Under the pieces are notes generated by a model that did no database searches, was not told the DNA's origin, and saw nothing but the letters and a program-made list of their open reading frames with translations. A program made the translations under genes and the position numbers. Shown piece after piece: positions 18,423 through 27,306 of a stretch of DNA of 64,000 nucleotides (its first letter is position 1; each line of letters begins with the position of its first letter). The stretch is taken from contig BMSW01000018.1 in the NCBI GenBank assembly GCA_014649355.1, positions 1 to 64,000 on the forward strand, written 5' to 3'. Source of the stretch: Streptomyces althioticus (GTDB lineage Bacteria > Actinomycetota > Actinomycetes > Streptomycetales > Streptomycetaceae).

Positions 18423-18821
18423 GTGACCGACACCGACGGCGACCGGGCCACGTGGACCTTCGCCGCGGACCCGAGCGCGGTGCGGGCCGCCCGTTGCGCC
18501 GTGCGAGAACAGCTCCGCCGGTGGGAGCTCGACGGCGTCGCCGATCTCGCGGAACTGCTGGTCAGCGAACTCGTCACCAACGCCCTGCGGCATGCCACCG
18601 GACCCGTCGGCGTGTGCCTGACCCGGCCCGCCGGACGGGCCGGGGTGCTGCTCGTCGAGGTGTCCGACCCCGTCCCCGAACCGCCCCACGAACGCGTCGC
18701 CCGGCCCGACGACGAGGGCGGGCGCGGACTCCAGCTCCTGGCCCTCGCCTCCCGCCGCTGGGGGCACCGGTCCGGCCCGCACGGGAAGACGGTGTGGTGC
18801 GAACTCGTGGTCCCCCGGTGA
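18423..18821 (+). CDS. ATP-binding anti-sigma-type regulatory kinase (HATPase_c)
   Basis: 132 residues. It is a stand-alone GHKL ATPase domain of the SpoIIAB/RsbW kind. The N-box helix reads ELLVSELVTNALRHA, the ATP-lid glycines lie in DDEGGRGLQLLALAS, and WGHRSGPHGKTVW closes the domain. Such proteins phosphorylate anti-anti-sigma factors or bind sigma factors. The GTG at 18423 follows GGGGAGG by about eight bases; an in-frame GTG at 18414 lies inside that ribosome binding site and is unlikely. The next gene encodes a SpoIIE-type phosphatase whose C-terminal domain is similar, so both probably feed the same type of partner-switching network. Confidence 0.88.
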   Translation: MTDTDGDRATWTFAADPSAVRAARCAVREQLRRWELDGVADLAELLVSELVTNALRHATGPVGVCLTRPAGRAGVLLVEVSDPVPEPPHERVARPDDEGGRGLQLLALASRRWGHRSGPHGKTVWCELVVPR

Positions 18822-19088
18822 GGTCCCGCACGGCCGTACGCAGGTGTACGCGGGCCCTCGCCGCACCCCGTGACCGGTAACCGTCCATGACGGTTGTCGA
18901 ACCGGGGGATTCGACGGCGTGTCCGCTGGTTAGAAGACTGGGAGTGTTCTCACGGCGTGGACCGAAAAGCATCGGGACCGTGCTGTGATCGTGAACACCG
19001 TGTTGCGCGGCGCCGTAGTGCTGGATACTGCGGGCAGCCGCCCCCGGTGACCGGTGCCGGACGCGGTGAGCTGGAGGGGACGGTTCGC

Positions 19089-21728
19089 GTGAGCGAGATA
19101 CCAGCGAAGGCCACGGAGTCCGAGGACTCGTCGGGCGGCTCGAGGGACGAGGCCGCCGACGGCCTCCTATCCGGCGATGCTCCGTCCGGTGACGCCATGT
19201 GGCAGACCGCCCCGCCCGGCTCCATGTACGACTACATCAAGGTGGCGTCCTTCTCGATCGGCCCCGACGGGCTGGTCGACCAGTGGAGTCTGCGCGCCGA
19301 GCAGATCTTCGGGATCCCCGCGGAGCGCGCCGTCGGCGCCGACCCCATCGAGGCGTTCCTCGAGCCCGTCCGCAGGGAGCGCGGCCAGCGCAAGATGGCG
19401 GAGATCCTCGACGGCCGCGAGTGGACCGGCGTCGTGCCCTTCCGGCTGCCCGCCCACATGGCCGAGGACGACCGCGACCGCGAGGGCATCGCCGAGGTCT
19501 ACGTCATGCCGACGCGGACCGAGGCGGGCGAGAAGGCCGCCGTCTGCATCGTCGTCGACGTCCGCACCCTGCGCCGCATCGAGACGGATCTGGCCGCCTC
19601 GCAGGCCATATTCGGCCAATCTCCCTTCGGCTTCGTGCTGATCGACCGTGACCTGCGGGTCCGCCGCGCCAACGAGCGGTTCGCGTCCCTCTTCGGCGGC
19701 GCGCCCGACGACCACCGCGGCAAGGGCGTCCACGACTACCTGCCGCGCGGCGAGGCCGAGCGGGTCGCGGCGACGCTGCGCAGGGTCCTGGAGACCGGCG
19801 AGTCCATCACGGACATGCACGTCACCGGGTTCGTCCCCGGCTCCGACGAGCGCCGCCACTGGTCCGTCAACCTCTACCGCGTGCACAGCGGCAGCGGCCG
19901 CCCCATCGGCATCGCCTGGCTGGGCATCGACATCACCGCCCGCCGCGCCGCTGCCCGTGAGGCCGCCGCCGCACGGCGCAATCTCGCCCTGCTGAACGAG
20001 GCCGGCGCGCGCATCGGCAACTCCCTCGACCTGGAGACCACCGCGCGGGAACTGCTCGACGTGGTCGTCCCCGGCTTCTGCGACCTGGCCACCGTCGACC
20101 TCTACCAGGGGCTGCTGGCCGGCGACGAGACCCCGCCCGGCCTCGCCGACGGCAGTGCCGAGGTGCGCCGCGTCGCCTTCGCCAGCGCCGTGTCCGACGG
20201 GCCCATCGGCGGCACCGGCGAGCCGGTGAAGCTGGGCGCCGTCCACCACTACCCATTCAACTCGGCCTGCGCGGACGCCCTGCGCACCGCCCGCCCGCAG
20301 ACCGTGCCCGGCGAGGACGGCGGCCTGGTGCAGTCCACGCTCGCCGTGCCGATGGTCGCCCACGACACCGTGGTGGGCCTCGCCCAGTTCGCCCGCACCA
20401 AGGGCAGCGAGCCGTTCGGCGACCGCGACCGCGACCTCGCCGTGGAACTGGCCGCCCGCGCCGCCGTCTGCATCGACAACGCCCGCCTCTACCGCCGCGA
20501 GCACGAACGCGCGCTGATACTGCAGCGCTCCCTGCTGCCGCCCGGCGACCCGGAGGCGTCCGGTCTCGACATCGCCTGCCGCTACCTGCCCGGCAACGCG
20601 GCGAGCGGCCGCACCGGCGAGGTCGGCGGCGACTGGTTCGACGTCATCGAACTGCCCGGCCACCGCACCGCGCTGGTCGTCGGCGACGTCATGGGCCGCG
20701 GGCTGCGCGCCGCCGTCGCCATGGGCGAACTGCGCACCGCCGTACGGACGCTGGCGCAGCTCGACCTCGAACCGGCGGAGGTGCTCAGCCAGCTCGACGA
20801 GATCGCCCGCGGCCTGGGCGCTCCCGGCGGCCCTTCCCAGGCGTTCACCGGAGGCGTCCAGCAGGCCACCCGCGCCGCCCGCCGCCCCCGCGAGGCGGAC
20901 CTCTCCGAGGTGTACCTGGCCACCTGCGTGTACGCCGTCTACGACTCCGTCACCCGCCGCTGCACGTTCGCCAACGCGGGCCATCTGCCGCCCGTCCTGG
21001 TCGAGCCGGGGGAGAACGCGCTGATGCTCGACGTGCCGCCCGGCATGCCGCTCGGCGTCGGCGGGGAGCCCTTCGAGGAGGTGGAGGTCGAACTGCCCGA
21101 AGGCGCCCTGCTCGCGCTCTACACGGACGGCCTGGTCGAAAGCCGCGACCACCCCCTCGACGAGGGCCTCCAGGCGTTCGTGGGCGCGCTCACCGACCCG
21201 TCCGCACCGCTGGAGGACGTCTGCGACCACGTCCTGAACACGCTCGACACCCATCACGGCGAGGACGACATCGCGCTGTTGATGGCACGTGTACAGGGCC
21301 TGCCCGCGGACTCCGTGGGCGACTGGACCCTGCCGCGTGAGCCGCGCAGCGTGGGCCGGGCCCGCGAGTACGCCCGCGCCCAGCTCCTCGCCTGGGACAT
21401 GGAGCCGCTGGTCGACACCACCGAGCTGCTGGTCAGCGAGCTCGTCACCAACGCCCTGCGGTACGGCGAGGGGGAGATCAGACTCCGGCTGCTGCTGGAC
21501 CGCACCCTGGTGTGCGAGGTCTGGGACTCCGGGCTGGTCCAGCCCCGCCGGCGGCGCGCCCGCGACACCGACGAGGGCGGCCGCGGCCTCCAGCTCGTCG
21601 GGCTGCTGAGCGCCGCCTGGGGCTCACGGCGTACGCCCCGGGGCAAGACCGTGTGGTTCGAACTGCCGCTGCCCGGGGCCGACACCGGCCTCACCGACCC
21701 GGCGGAGGCGCTGCTCAGCCTGTTCTGA
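19089..21728 (+). CDS. SpoIIE-family PP2C phosphatase with PAS, GAF and kinase domains
   Basis: 879 residues. In order: an acidic N-terminus; PAS 1 (about 47-160); PAS 2 (about 170-290, GFVLIDRDLRVRRANERF); GAF (about 300-480); SpoIIE/PP2C phosphatase (about 490-735, with GDWFDVI and GDVMGRG as metal-binding motifs and FANAGHLPPVL); and a C-terminal HATPase kinase (about 745-870, LLVSELVTNALRYG and GGRGLQLVGLLS). It combines opposing phosphatase and kinase activities, which in Streptomyces act on anti-anti-sigma factors. Ligands of PAS and GAF are unknown. The GTG at 19089 has GGAGGGG nine bases upstream. Upstream reading continues to 18894, but without a start signal. Confidence 0.92.
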   Translation: MSEIPAKATESEDSSGGSRDEAADGLLSGDAPSGDAMWQTAPPGSMYDYIKVASFSIGPDGLVDQWSLRAEQIFGIPAERAVGADPIEAFLEPVRRERGQRKMAEILDGREWTGVVPFRLPAHMAEDDRDREGIAEVYVMPTRTEAGEKAAVCIVVDVRTLRRIETDLAASQAIFGQSPFGFVLIDRDLRVRRANERFASLFGGAPDDHRGKGVHDYLPRGEAERVAATLRRVLETGESITDMHVTGFVPGSDERRHWSVNLYRVHSGSGRPIGIAWLGIDITARRAAAREAAAARRNLALLNEAGARIGNSLDLETTARELLDVVVPGFCDLATVDLYQGLLAGDETPPGLADGSAEVRRVAFASAVSDGPIGGTGEPVKLGAVHHYPFNSACADALRTARPQTVPGEDGGLVQSTLAVPMVAHDTVVGLAQFARTKGSEPFGDRDRDLAVELAARAAVCIDNARLYRREHERALILQRSLLPPGDPEASGLDIACRYLPGNAASGRTGEVGGDWFDVIELPGHRTALVVGDVMGRGLRAAVAMGELRTAVRTLAQLDLEPAEVLSQLDEIARGLGAPGGPSQAFTGGVQQATRAARRPREADLSEVYLATCVYAVYDSVTRRCTFANAGHLPPVLVEPGENALMLDVPPGMPLGVGGEPFEEVEVELPEGALLALYTDGLVESRDHPLDEGLQAFVGALTDPSAPLEDVCDHVLNTLDTHHGEDDIALLMARVQGLPADSVGDWTLPREPRSVGRAREYARAQLLAWDMEPLVDTTELLVSELVTNALRYGEGEIRLRLLLDRTLVCEVWDSGLVQPRRRRARDTDEGGRGLQLVGLLSAAWGSRRTPRGKTVWFELPLPGADTGLTDPAEALLSLF

Positions 21729-21840
21729 CGCCCCGTCGACCCGGCCGTGACCCTTCGTGATCATGAAGCCGTGGACGCAACCGCACCACCCGTTCCCCTC
21801 GTCCTCACCCCCAACATCCGACGACGAGGGGAACAGCGGC

Positions 21841-23088
21841 ATGGACCACACGGAGTCGCGGGACGGCACGGACGAGCCCACGGACGGCACCCGGACAACG
21901 CCCGCGCCCGGACCCGCGCCTGCGCCCGCGTCCGAGCCCGCGTCGGCGTCGGCGTCCGGCCCCGTTCCCGCGCCCGGACCCGTTCCCGCGTCCGGACGCA
22001 CCCTCGACCCCGAGCCCCGGCCCGACCCCGCGCCCCAGCCCCAGCCCCAGCCCGCGCCCGAGTCGGCCAAGAAGCGCCGCAGACCCTGGGTGCGCCGTGT
22101 CAGACGCACCGTCCTCGTGCTCGCGCTGGTGCTGATCGTGCCGCTCGCCGCCGTCGAGACGGCGCTGCGGGTCAACTACATGGGCGACCCGGCCGACGGC
22201 ACCCACACCCGCAACCGGGACGCCATGTGGCTCGGCCACGCCTGGGTCGACGGACGCAAGAAGGACGCCGACGTCACCGCCCTCGCCGGCCGCCTCAGAG
22301 ACACCGGCGTGCGGGACCTCTACGTCCACACCGGCCCGCTGGAGCACGACGGCACCCTGCCGAAGTCGGTGTATCCGCGCGCCCGCTGGTTCATCGACGC
22401 GGTGCACCGTGAGCTGCCCGGCGTCCGCGTCCAGGCGTTCCTCGGGGACGTCCTCGCCAACGGCGGCCCCGAAGGCCTGGAGTTGAGCGACGCCGCCACC
22501 CGGGCCGAGGTGGTGCGCAGCGCCGGCCAGGTCCTCGACACCGGCTACGAGGGCGTCCACATGGACCTGGAGCCCTTGCACTCCGACGACGAGCACTACC
22601 TCGACCTGCTCGACGACCTGCGGAAACTCACCAAGGACCGGGACGCGCAGCTCTCCGTCGCCGCCCACCAGATCGACCCGCTGCCGCACCTCCACTCCGT
22701 CGCGGGCCTCGTCGCCGACCACCCCAAGTGGTGGTCGCAGGAGTTCTTCGGCCAGGTGGCACGGCGCGTCGACCAGATCGCCGTGATGTCGTACGACACC
22801 GCGCGCCTCTTCGAGAGCACCTACGGCGGCTACGTGGCCCAGCAGACCTCGCTCGCCCTGGAGGTCACCCCGCCCACCACGCACCTGCTGATGGGGCTGC
22901 CCTTCTACTACGAGAACAACCCCAGCCACTGGGGTCACGCCGAGACGGTCGCCGCCGCCGTGCGCGGTGCCCGGCTGGGGCTGTCCCGCACCGACCCCGA
23001 CCGGGAACTCTTCGGTCTCGCGCCGTACATCGACTTCGCGGCGACGGAGACCAACTGGAAGGAGTTCGAAGACGGCTGGGTCCGCTGA
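21841..23088 (+). CDS. membrane-anchored glycosidase-like protein
   Basis: 415 residues. The first 75 residues are Pro/Ala/Ser-rich and probably cytoplasmic. A basic cluster (KKRRRPWVRRVRR) and a membrane helix (about 90-110) follow, giving a type II orientation with the catalytic part outside. The outer domain looks like a TIM barrel: YVHTGPLEHD, then GYEGVHMDLEPLHSDD (a D-x-E pair as in family 18-like hydrolases), then QIAVMSYDTA and LLMGLPFYYE. A role on a polysaccharide or glycan is probable, the substrate unknown. The ATG at 21841 has GAGGGG eight bases upstream. It is convergent with sdhB, only four bases between stops. Confidence 0.8.
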   Translation: MDHTESRDGTDEPTDGTRTTPAPGPAPAPASEPASASASGPVPAPGPVPASGRTLDPEPRPDPAPQPQPQPAPESAKKRRRPWVRRVRRTVLVLALVLIVPLAAVETALRVNYMGDPADGTHTRNRDAMWLGHAWVDGRKKDADVTALAGRLRDTGVRDLYVHTGPLEHDGTLPKSVYPRARWFIDAVHRELPGVRVQAFLGDVLANGGPEGLELSDAATRAEVVRSAGQVLDTGYEGVHMDLEPLHSDDEHYLDLLDDLRKLTKDRDAQLSVAAHQIDPLPHLHSVAGLVADHPKWWSQEFFGQVARRVDQIAVMSYDTARLFESTYGGYVAQQTSLALEVTPPTTHLLMGLPFYYENNPSHWGHAETVAAAVRGARLGLSRTDPDRELFGLAPYIDFAATETNWKEFEDGWVR

Positions 23089-23092
23089 CCCG

Positions 23093-23860
23093 TCAGGACC
23101 GGCGGCGGATCTTGTTCCCCAGCCACACCAGCGGGTCGTACTTGCGGTCCACCGCCCGCTCCTTCAGCGGGATCAGCGCGTTGTCCGTGATCTTGATGCC
23201 CTCGGGGCAGACCTCCGTGCAGCACTTGGTGATGTTGCAGTAGCCGAGGCCGTGGTCGTCCTGGGCCGTGCGCTTGCGGTCCAGGCCGGACTCCTCGGCC
23301 GCGTCCAGCGGGTGCATGTCCAGCTCGGCGACCCGCATCAGGAACCGCGGCCCGGCGAACGCCGGCTTGTTCTCCTCGTGGTCACGGACGACGTGGCAGG
23401 TGTCCTGGCACAGGAAGCACTCGATGCACTTGCGGAACTCCTGCGAGCGGTCCACGTCCTCCTGCATCATCCGGTACTCGCCCGGACCCACCCCGGCCGG
23501 CGGGACGAACGCCGGGACCTGCCGCGCCTTGGCGTAGTTGAAGCCGACGTCCGTCACCAGGTCCCGGATCACCGGGAACGCCCGCAGCGGCGTCACGGTG
23601 ATCGTCTCCTCGCGGTCGAACACCGACATGCGGGTCATGCACAGCAGCCGGGGGCGGCCGTTGATCTCCGCCGAGCACGAACCGCACTTGCCGGCCTTGC
23701 AGTTCCAGCGCACGGCGAGGTCGGGGGCCTGGGTGGCCTGGAGGCGGTGGATGATGTCGAGGACGACCTCGCCGTCGTTCACCTCGACGCGGAAGTCCTC
23801 CAGGCCGCCCCCGTCGACGTCCCCCCGCCACACCTTGAAGCGGGCCTCGTAGCTGCTCAC
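23093..23860 (-). CDS. sdhB: succinate dehydrogenase/fumarate reductase iron-sulfur subunit
   Basis: 255 residues. The N-terminal ferredoxin domain has C-x4-C-x2-C in CKAGKCGSC plus a later cysteine (RLLCM) for the [2Fe-2S] cluster. The C-terminal part has CIECFLCQDTC and a second set ending CCTEVCP for the [4Fe-4S] and [3Fe-4S] clusters. It passes electrons from the flavoprotein to the membrane anchor. The GTG start overlaps the sdhA stop as GTGA, so both are translationally coupled. The pattern and the gene order are those of the actinobacterial Sdh1-type enzyme. Confidence 0.95.
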   Translation of the reverse strand: MSSYEARFKVWRGDVDGGGLEDFRVEVNDGEVVLDIIHRLQATQAPDLAVRWNCKAGKCGSCSAEINGRPRLLCMTRMSVFDREETITVTPLRAFPVIRDLVTDVGFNYAKARQVPAFVPPAGVGPGEYRMMQEDVDRSQEFRKCIECFLCQDTCHVVRDHEENKPAFAGPRFLMRVAELDMHPLDAAEESGLDRKRTAQDDHGLGYCNITKCCTEVCPEGIKITDNALIPLKERAVDRKYDPLVWLGNKIRRRS

Positions 23861-25791
23861 TCGTAGAGCTCCTCTTCGGCCAGGTACTTGACCAGCTCGT
23901 CCTTCTCGAAGAGGGCGAGCAGGTCGGGGCGGATGGGTTCGGTCGTCTCACGGGTCAGGGTGATCTGCCCGCGCACCGCGTCGGTGGCGGCGAGGCCTCC
24001 GGAGGGGTCGGTGAGCGCGCACAGCAGGTTGACGTTGCGCCAGGCGCGTTCCATGACGGCGTGGTCCTCGCGGGTGTGGCCGCCGCGCGACTCGGTGCGC
24101 TCCAGCGCCGCCCGGGCCACGCACTCGCTGACCAGCAGCATGTTCCGCAGGTCCAGCGCGAGGTGCCAGCCCGGGTTGAACTGCCGGTGGCCCTCCACGC
24201 CCGCGCGCCGGGCCCGCGCCCGCAGTTCGGCGAGCTTCTCCAGGGCCTGCCGCATCTCGTGCTCCCGGCGGATGATGCCGACCAGGTCGTTCATCGTCTG
24301 CTGGAGCTCCTGGTGCAGCGTGTACGGGTTCTCCGGCGGGCCGTCGGCCGGCTCCTCGCCCTCCGCCGAGAACGGCCGCAGCGCTTCCGCCGCGGCCGCG
24401 TCGACCTGGGCGTCGTCCGCGCGAGGCCGCGTCCCGGTCCTGGCGAGCGCGTGGTCCGCCGCGTGCCAACCCGCACGGCGCCCGAACACCAGCAGGTCGG
24501 ACAGCGAGTTCCCGCCCAGCCGGTTGGAGCCGTGCATGCCGCCCGCGACCTCACCGGCCGCGAACAGCCCCGGCACCCCGCGCGCCGCCGCCGAGTCGGA
24601 GTCGACGGCGATGCCGCCCATCACGTAGTGGCAGGTCGGGCCGACCTCCATCGGCTCGGCCGTGATGTCGACGTCCGCCAGCTCCTTGAACTGGTGGTAC
24701 ATCGACGGCAGCCGGCGCTTGATCACCTCCGCCGGCATCCGCGTGGACACGTCCAGGAACACCCCGCCGTGCGGGGAGCCGCGGCCCGCCTTGACCTCGG
24801 CGTTGATGGCGCGGGCGACCTCGTCGCGGGGGAGCAGCTCGGGCGGGCGGCGGTTGTGGTCCGGGTCGTCGTACCAGCGGTCCGCCTCCTCCTCGGACTG
24901 GGCGTACTTCTCCTTGAAGACGTCCGGGACGTAGTCGAACATGAACCGCTTGCCCTCGGAGTTGCGCAGCACCCCGCCGTCGCCGCGCACCGACTCGGTG
25001 ACGAGGATGCCCTTCACCGACGGCGGCCAGACCATGCCCGTGGGGTGGAACTGCACGAACTCCATGTTCAGCAGCGGCGCCCCCGCGAGCAGCGCCAGCG
25101 CGTGCCCGTCGCCCGTGTACTCCCAGGAGTTGGACGTGACCTTGAAGGACTTCCCGATGCCGCCGGTGGCGATCACCACGGCCGGGGCCTCCAGAACGAA
25201 GAAGCGGCCGGACTCCCGCTCGTAGCCGAAGACCCCGCTCACCTGGTCGCCGTCCTTCAGCACCCGGGTGACCGTGCACTCCTGGAACACCTTCAGGCGG
25301 GACTCGTAGTCGCCGGTCTCGGCGAAGTCCTCCTGCTGGAGCGCGACGATCTTCTGCTGGAGGGTGCGGATCAGCTCCAGGCCGGTGCGGTCGCCGACGT
25401 GCGCCAGCCGCGGGTACTCGTGGCCGCCGAAGTTGCGCTGGGAGATCCGTCCGTCCTCGGTCCGGTCGAACAGCGCGCCCCAGGTCTCCAGCTCCCACAC
25501 CCGGGCGGGCGCCTCCTGGGCGTGCAGCTCGGCCATCCGCCACTGGTTGAGGAACTTCCCGCCGCGCATGGTGTCGCGAAAGTGCACCTGCCAGTCGTCG
25601 CCGGAGTTGACGTTGCCCATCGCCGCGGCGATGCCGCCCTCGGCCATCACGGTGTGCGCCTTGCCGAACAGCGACTTGCAGATCACGGCCGTACGGGCGC
25701 CCCGCTCGCGCGCCTCGATCGCGGCGCGCAGACCGGCGCCGCCGGCCCCGACCACGACGACGTCCCACTCCTGTCGGTCGACCACGGACAT
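23857..25791 (-). CDS. sdhA: succinate dehydrogenase/fumarate reductase flavoprotein subunit
   Basis: 644 residues. The FAD-binding motif is VVVGAGGAGLRAA (12-24). The histidine that carries covalent FAD is H46 in KAHTVMAEGG. GNSLSDLLVFGRRAG and the substrate region HPTGM are typical of the family. It oxidises succinate to fumarate in the cytoplasm, linked to quinone reduction. The gene lies 16 bases after the membrane-anchor gene and overlaps sdhB by four bases, forming one operon anchor-sdhA-sdhB. Confidence 0.96.
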   Translation of the reverse strand: MSVVDRQEWDVVVVGAGGAGLRAAIEARERGARTAVICKSLFGKAHTVMAEGGIAAAMGNVNSGDDWQVHFRDTMRGGKFLNQWRMAELHAQEAPARVWELETWGALFDRTEDGRISQRNFGGHEYPRLAHVGDRTGLELIRTLQQKIVALQQEDFAETGDYESRLKVFQECTVTRVLKDGDQVSGVFGYERESGRFFVLEAPAVVIATGGIGKSFKVTSNSWEYTGDGHALALLAGAPLLNMEFVQFHPTGMVWPPSVKGILVTESVRGDGGVLRNSEGKRFMFDYVPDVFKEKYAQSEEEADRWYDDPDHNRRPPELLPRDEVARAINAEVKAGRGSPHGGVFLDVSTRMPAEVIKRRLPSMYHQFKELADVDITAEPMEVGPTCHYVMGGIAVDSDSAAARGVPGLFAAGEVAGGMHGSNRLGGNSLSDLLVFGRRAGWHAADHALARTGTRPRADDAQVDAAAAEALRPFSAEGEEPADGPPENPYTLHQELQQTMNDLVGIIRREHEMRQALEKLAELRARARRAGVEGHRQFNPGWHLALDLRNMLLVSECVARAALERTESRGGHTREDHAVMERAWRNVNLLCALTDPSGGLAATDAVRGQITLTRETTEPIRPDLLALFEKDELVKYLAEEELYE

Positions 25792-25807
25792 GGATGAAGG
25801 CCCCCAG

Positions 25808-26650
25808 CTAGAAGAAGCGCGGGTCGTCGAAGACCCCGGACGCGACGAGATACACGTAGAGGTCGGCGACCGCCACGCTGATGAGCGACGCCCAGGCGAG
25901 CTGCATGTGGCGGGCGTTCAGCCGACTCACCCACTGCCACATCCGGTAGCGCACGGGATGCTTCGAGAAGTGCTTGAGCTTCCCGCCGACGATGTGCCGG
26001 CAGGAGTGACAGGACAGGGTGTACGCCCAGATCAGGACGATGTTCACCAGGAACACCAGGGTGCCGAGGCCCATGTGGCCCCATGCGTAGTCCTCGTCGC
26101 GGAAGGCGAGCACGGTGTCCCAGCTCAGCACGCAGGCGACCAGCAGCGCCGCGTAGAAGAAGTACCGGTGAACGTTCTGCAGGATCAGCGGGAAGCGGGA
26201 CTCGCCGGTGTACTTCGCGTGCGGTTCGGCGACCGCGCAGGCGGGCGGTGACGCCCAGAAGCTCCGGTAGTAGGCCTTGCGGTAGTAGTAGCAGGTCAGC
26301 CGGAAGCCGAGCGGGAAGATCAGAATGATGATCGCCGGCGAGATGCCCCACCAGCCGCCGAACAGCTCCCAGTTCGGGCCGCCGCGCATCGGCTCGCAGT
26401 TCTCCGCGAGGCAGGGCGAGTAGAACGGCGACACGTACGGCGCCGCGTAGTAGTCCGCGTCGGCGAAGGCCCGCCAGGTCGAGTAGACGACGAAGGCGAG
26501 CAGCCCGGCCGCGGTGGCGGCCGGGGCCAGCCACCAGCGGTCGGTCCGCAGGTGCGGGGCGGAGATCGCGGCGCGCGTGCCGGATCTCACGCCGCCGCGG
26601 TGCTCGGGTTCGGTCGCAGGGGGTTCCGTACCAGTGGCCACGTTGTCCAC
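25808..26650 (-). CDS. succinate dehydrogenase membrane anchor (Sdh1 type)
   Basis: 280 residues with about five membrane helices. It stands where a single large anchor replaces the usual SdhC/SdhD pair in actinobacterial Sdh1 operons. Several histidines lie at helix ends (for example H161 and H192). A clustered motif C214-H-S-C217-R-H219 follows the fourth helix and is a plausible metal or iron-sulfur site. Five further cysteines occur (80, 85, 120, 138 and 173). The first 35 residues are polar. The GTG at 26650 is the first good start. It binds quinone at the membrane and receives electrons from SdhB. Confidence 0.85.
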   Translation of the reverse strand: MDNVATGTEPPATEPEHRGGVRSGTRAAISAPHLRTDRWWLAPAATAAGLLAFVVYSTWRAFADADYYAAPYVSPFYSPCLAENCEPMRGGPNWELFGGWWGISPAIIILIFPLGFRLTCYYYRKAYYRSFWASPPACAVAEPHAKYTGESRFPLILQNVHRYFFYAALLVACVLSWDTVLAFRDEDYAWGHMGLGTLVFLVNIVLIWAYTLSCHSCRHIVGGKLKHFSKHPVRYRMWQWVSRLNARHMQLAWASLISVAVADLYVYLVASGVFDDPRFF

Positions 26651-26701
26651 TCCGGTAGGGGTCGGGGGCGCCGGGTCGGCGGGGCGGCGGTCGGGCGGGG
26701 G

Positions 26702-26995
26702 TCAGGGGGCGCGGCGGTCGCGGGCGCCGAGACCCTCGTCGTCGGTGTCCACCCACAGCGACACGTCGTAGGGGGTGTCGGAGATCGTCACGAGGTCGGG
26801 CCGCTTGGCCGGGCCCGCCGAGGCGACGGCGGTCTCCCGGAGCAGCGCGAGGCTCTCGCGCAGGTGGTTGGTGTCGGAGCGGACGCGGCGCAGTTCCAGA
26901 CTGCCGCTGCCCAGCTGTTTCTCCAGGCGCCCCACCGACCTCATCAGGTCGTCGAGACAACGCTGGACGGTCGCCAGTTCATCGTGCACGGACAT
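26702..26995 (-). CDS. small coiled-coil protein, unknown function
   Basis: 97 residues. Residues 1-60 are heptad-like and predicted helical (DELATVQRCLDDLMRSVGRL and onward), so a short coiled coil is likely. The C-terminus is acidic, then basic. The ATG at 26995 has GAGG seven bases upstream. It lies 51 bases upstream of the Sdh anchor gene, same strand, so it probably heads the sdh operon. I recognise no family. Confidence 0.75.
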   Translation of the reverse strand: MSVHDELATVQRCLDDLMRSVGRLEKQLGSGSLELRRVRSDTNHLRESLALLRETAVASAGPAKRPDLVTISDTPYDVSLWVDTDDEGLGARDRRAP

Positions 26996-27306
26996 GACGT
27001 GACCTCACTTCCACGGGTCCTTCAGGCCCAAGGCGGTGCAACGGTCATGCGCCTGCGAGTGTTGCGCGTCACACCTTGCGCTGTGAAGGGATGTGCATCG
27101 ATTGGCCGAGGCGCATGGGTGCATCGTCCGGTGCGCAGCCGCGTGGCGCCGGGTGCGTTGCGCCGCTCGGGTGGGCTTGGCGTCGGCGGCCGCCGTGTCG
27201 CCCGGGAATGCAGAACCCTTTCCTCTTCAGTGGGCCGCATACATCGGATGAACGCCCAATACCAAGTGTGATCACCATGCCCGCGGCTTTCCGGAGGTAT
27301 CCAGAG
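26996..27306. promoter_or_regulatory. divergent promoter region between the sdh operon and the oligopeptide-binding lipoprotein gene
   Basis: About 310 bases without a gene. The last 80 bases before the lipoprotein gene are AT-richer (around AATACCAAGTGTGATCACC at 27258-27276) and probably include its promoter. No clear operator is seen. Confidence 0.4.
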
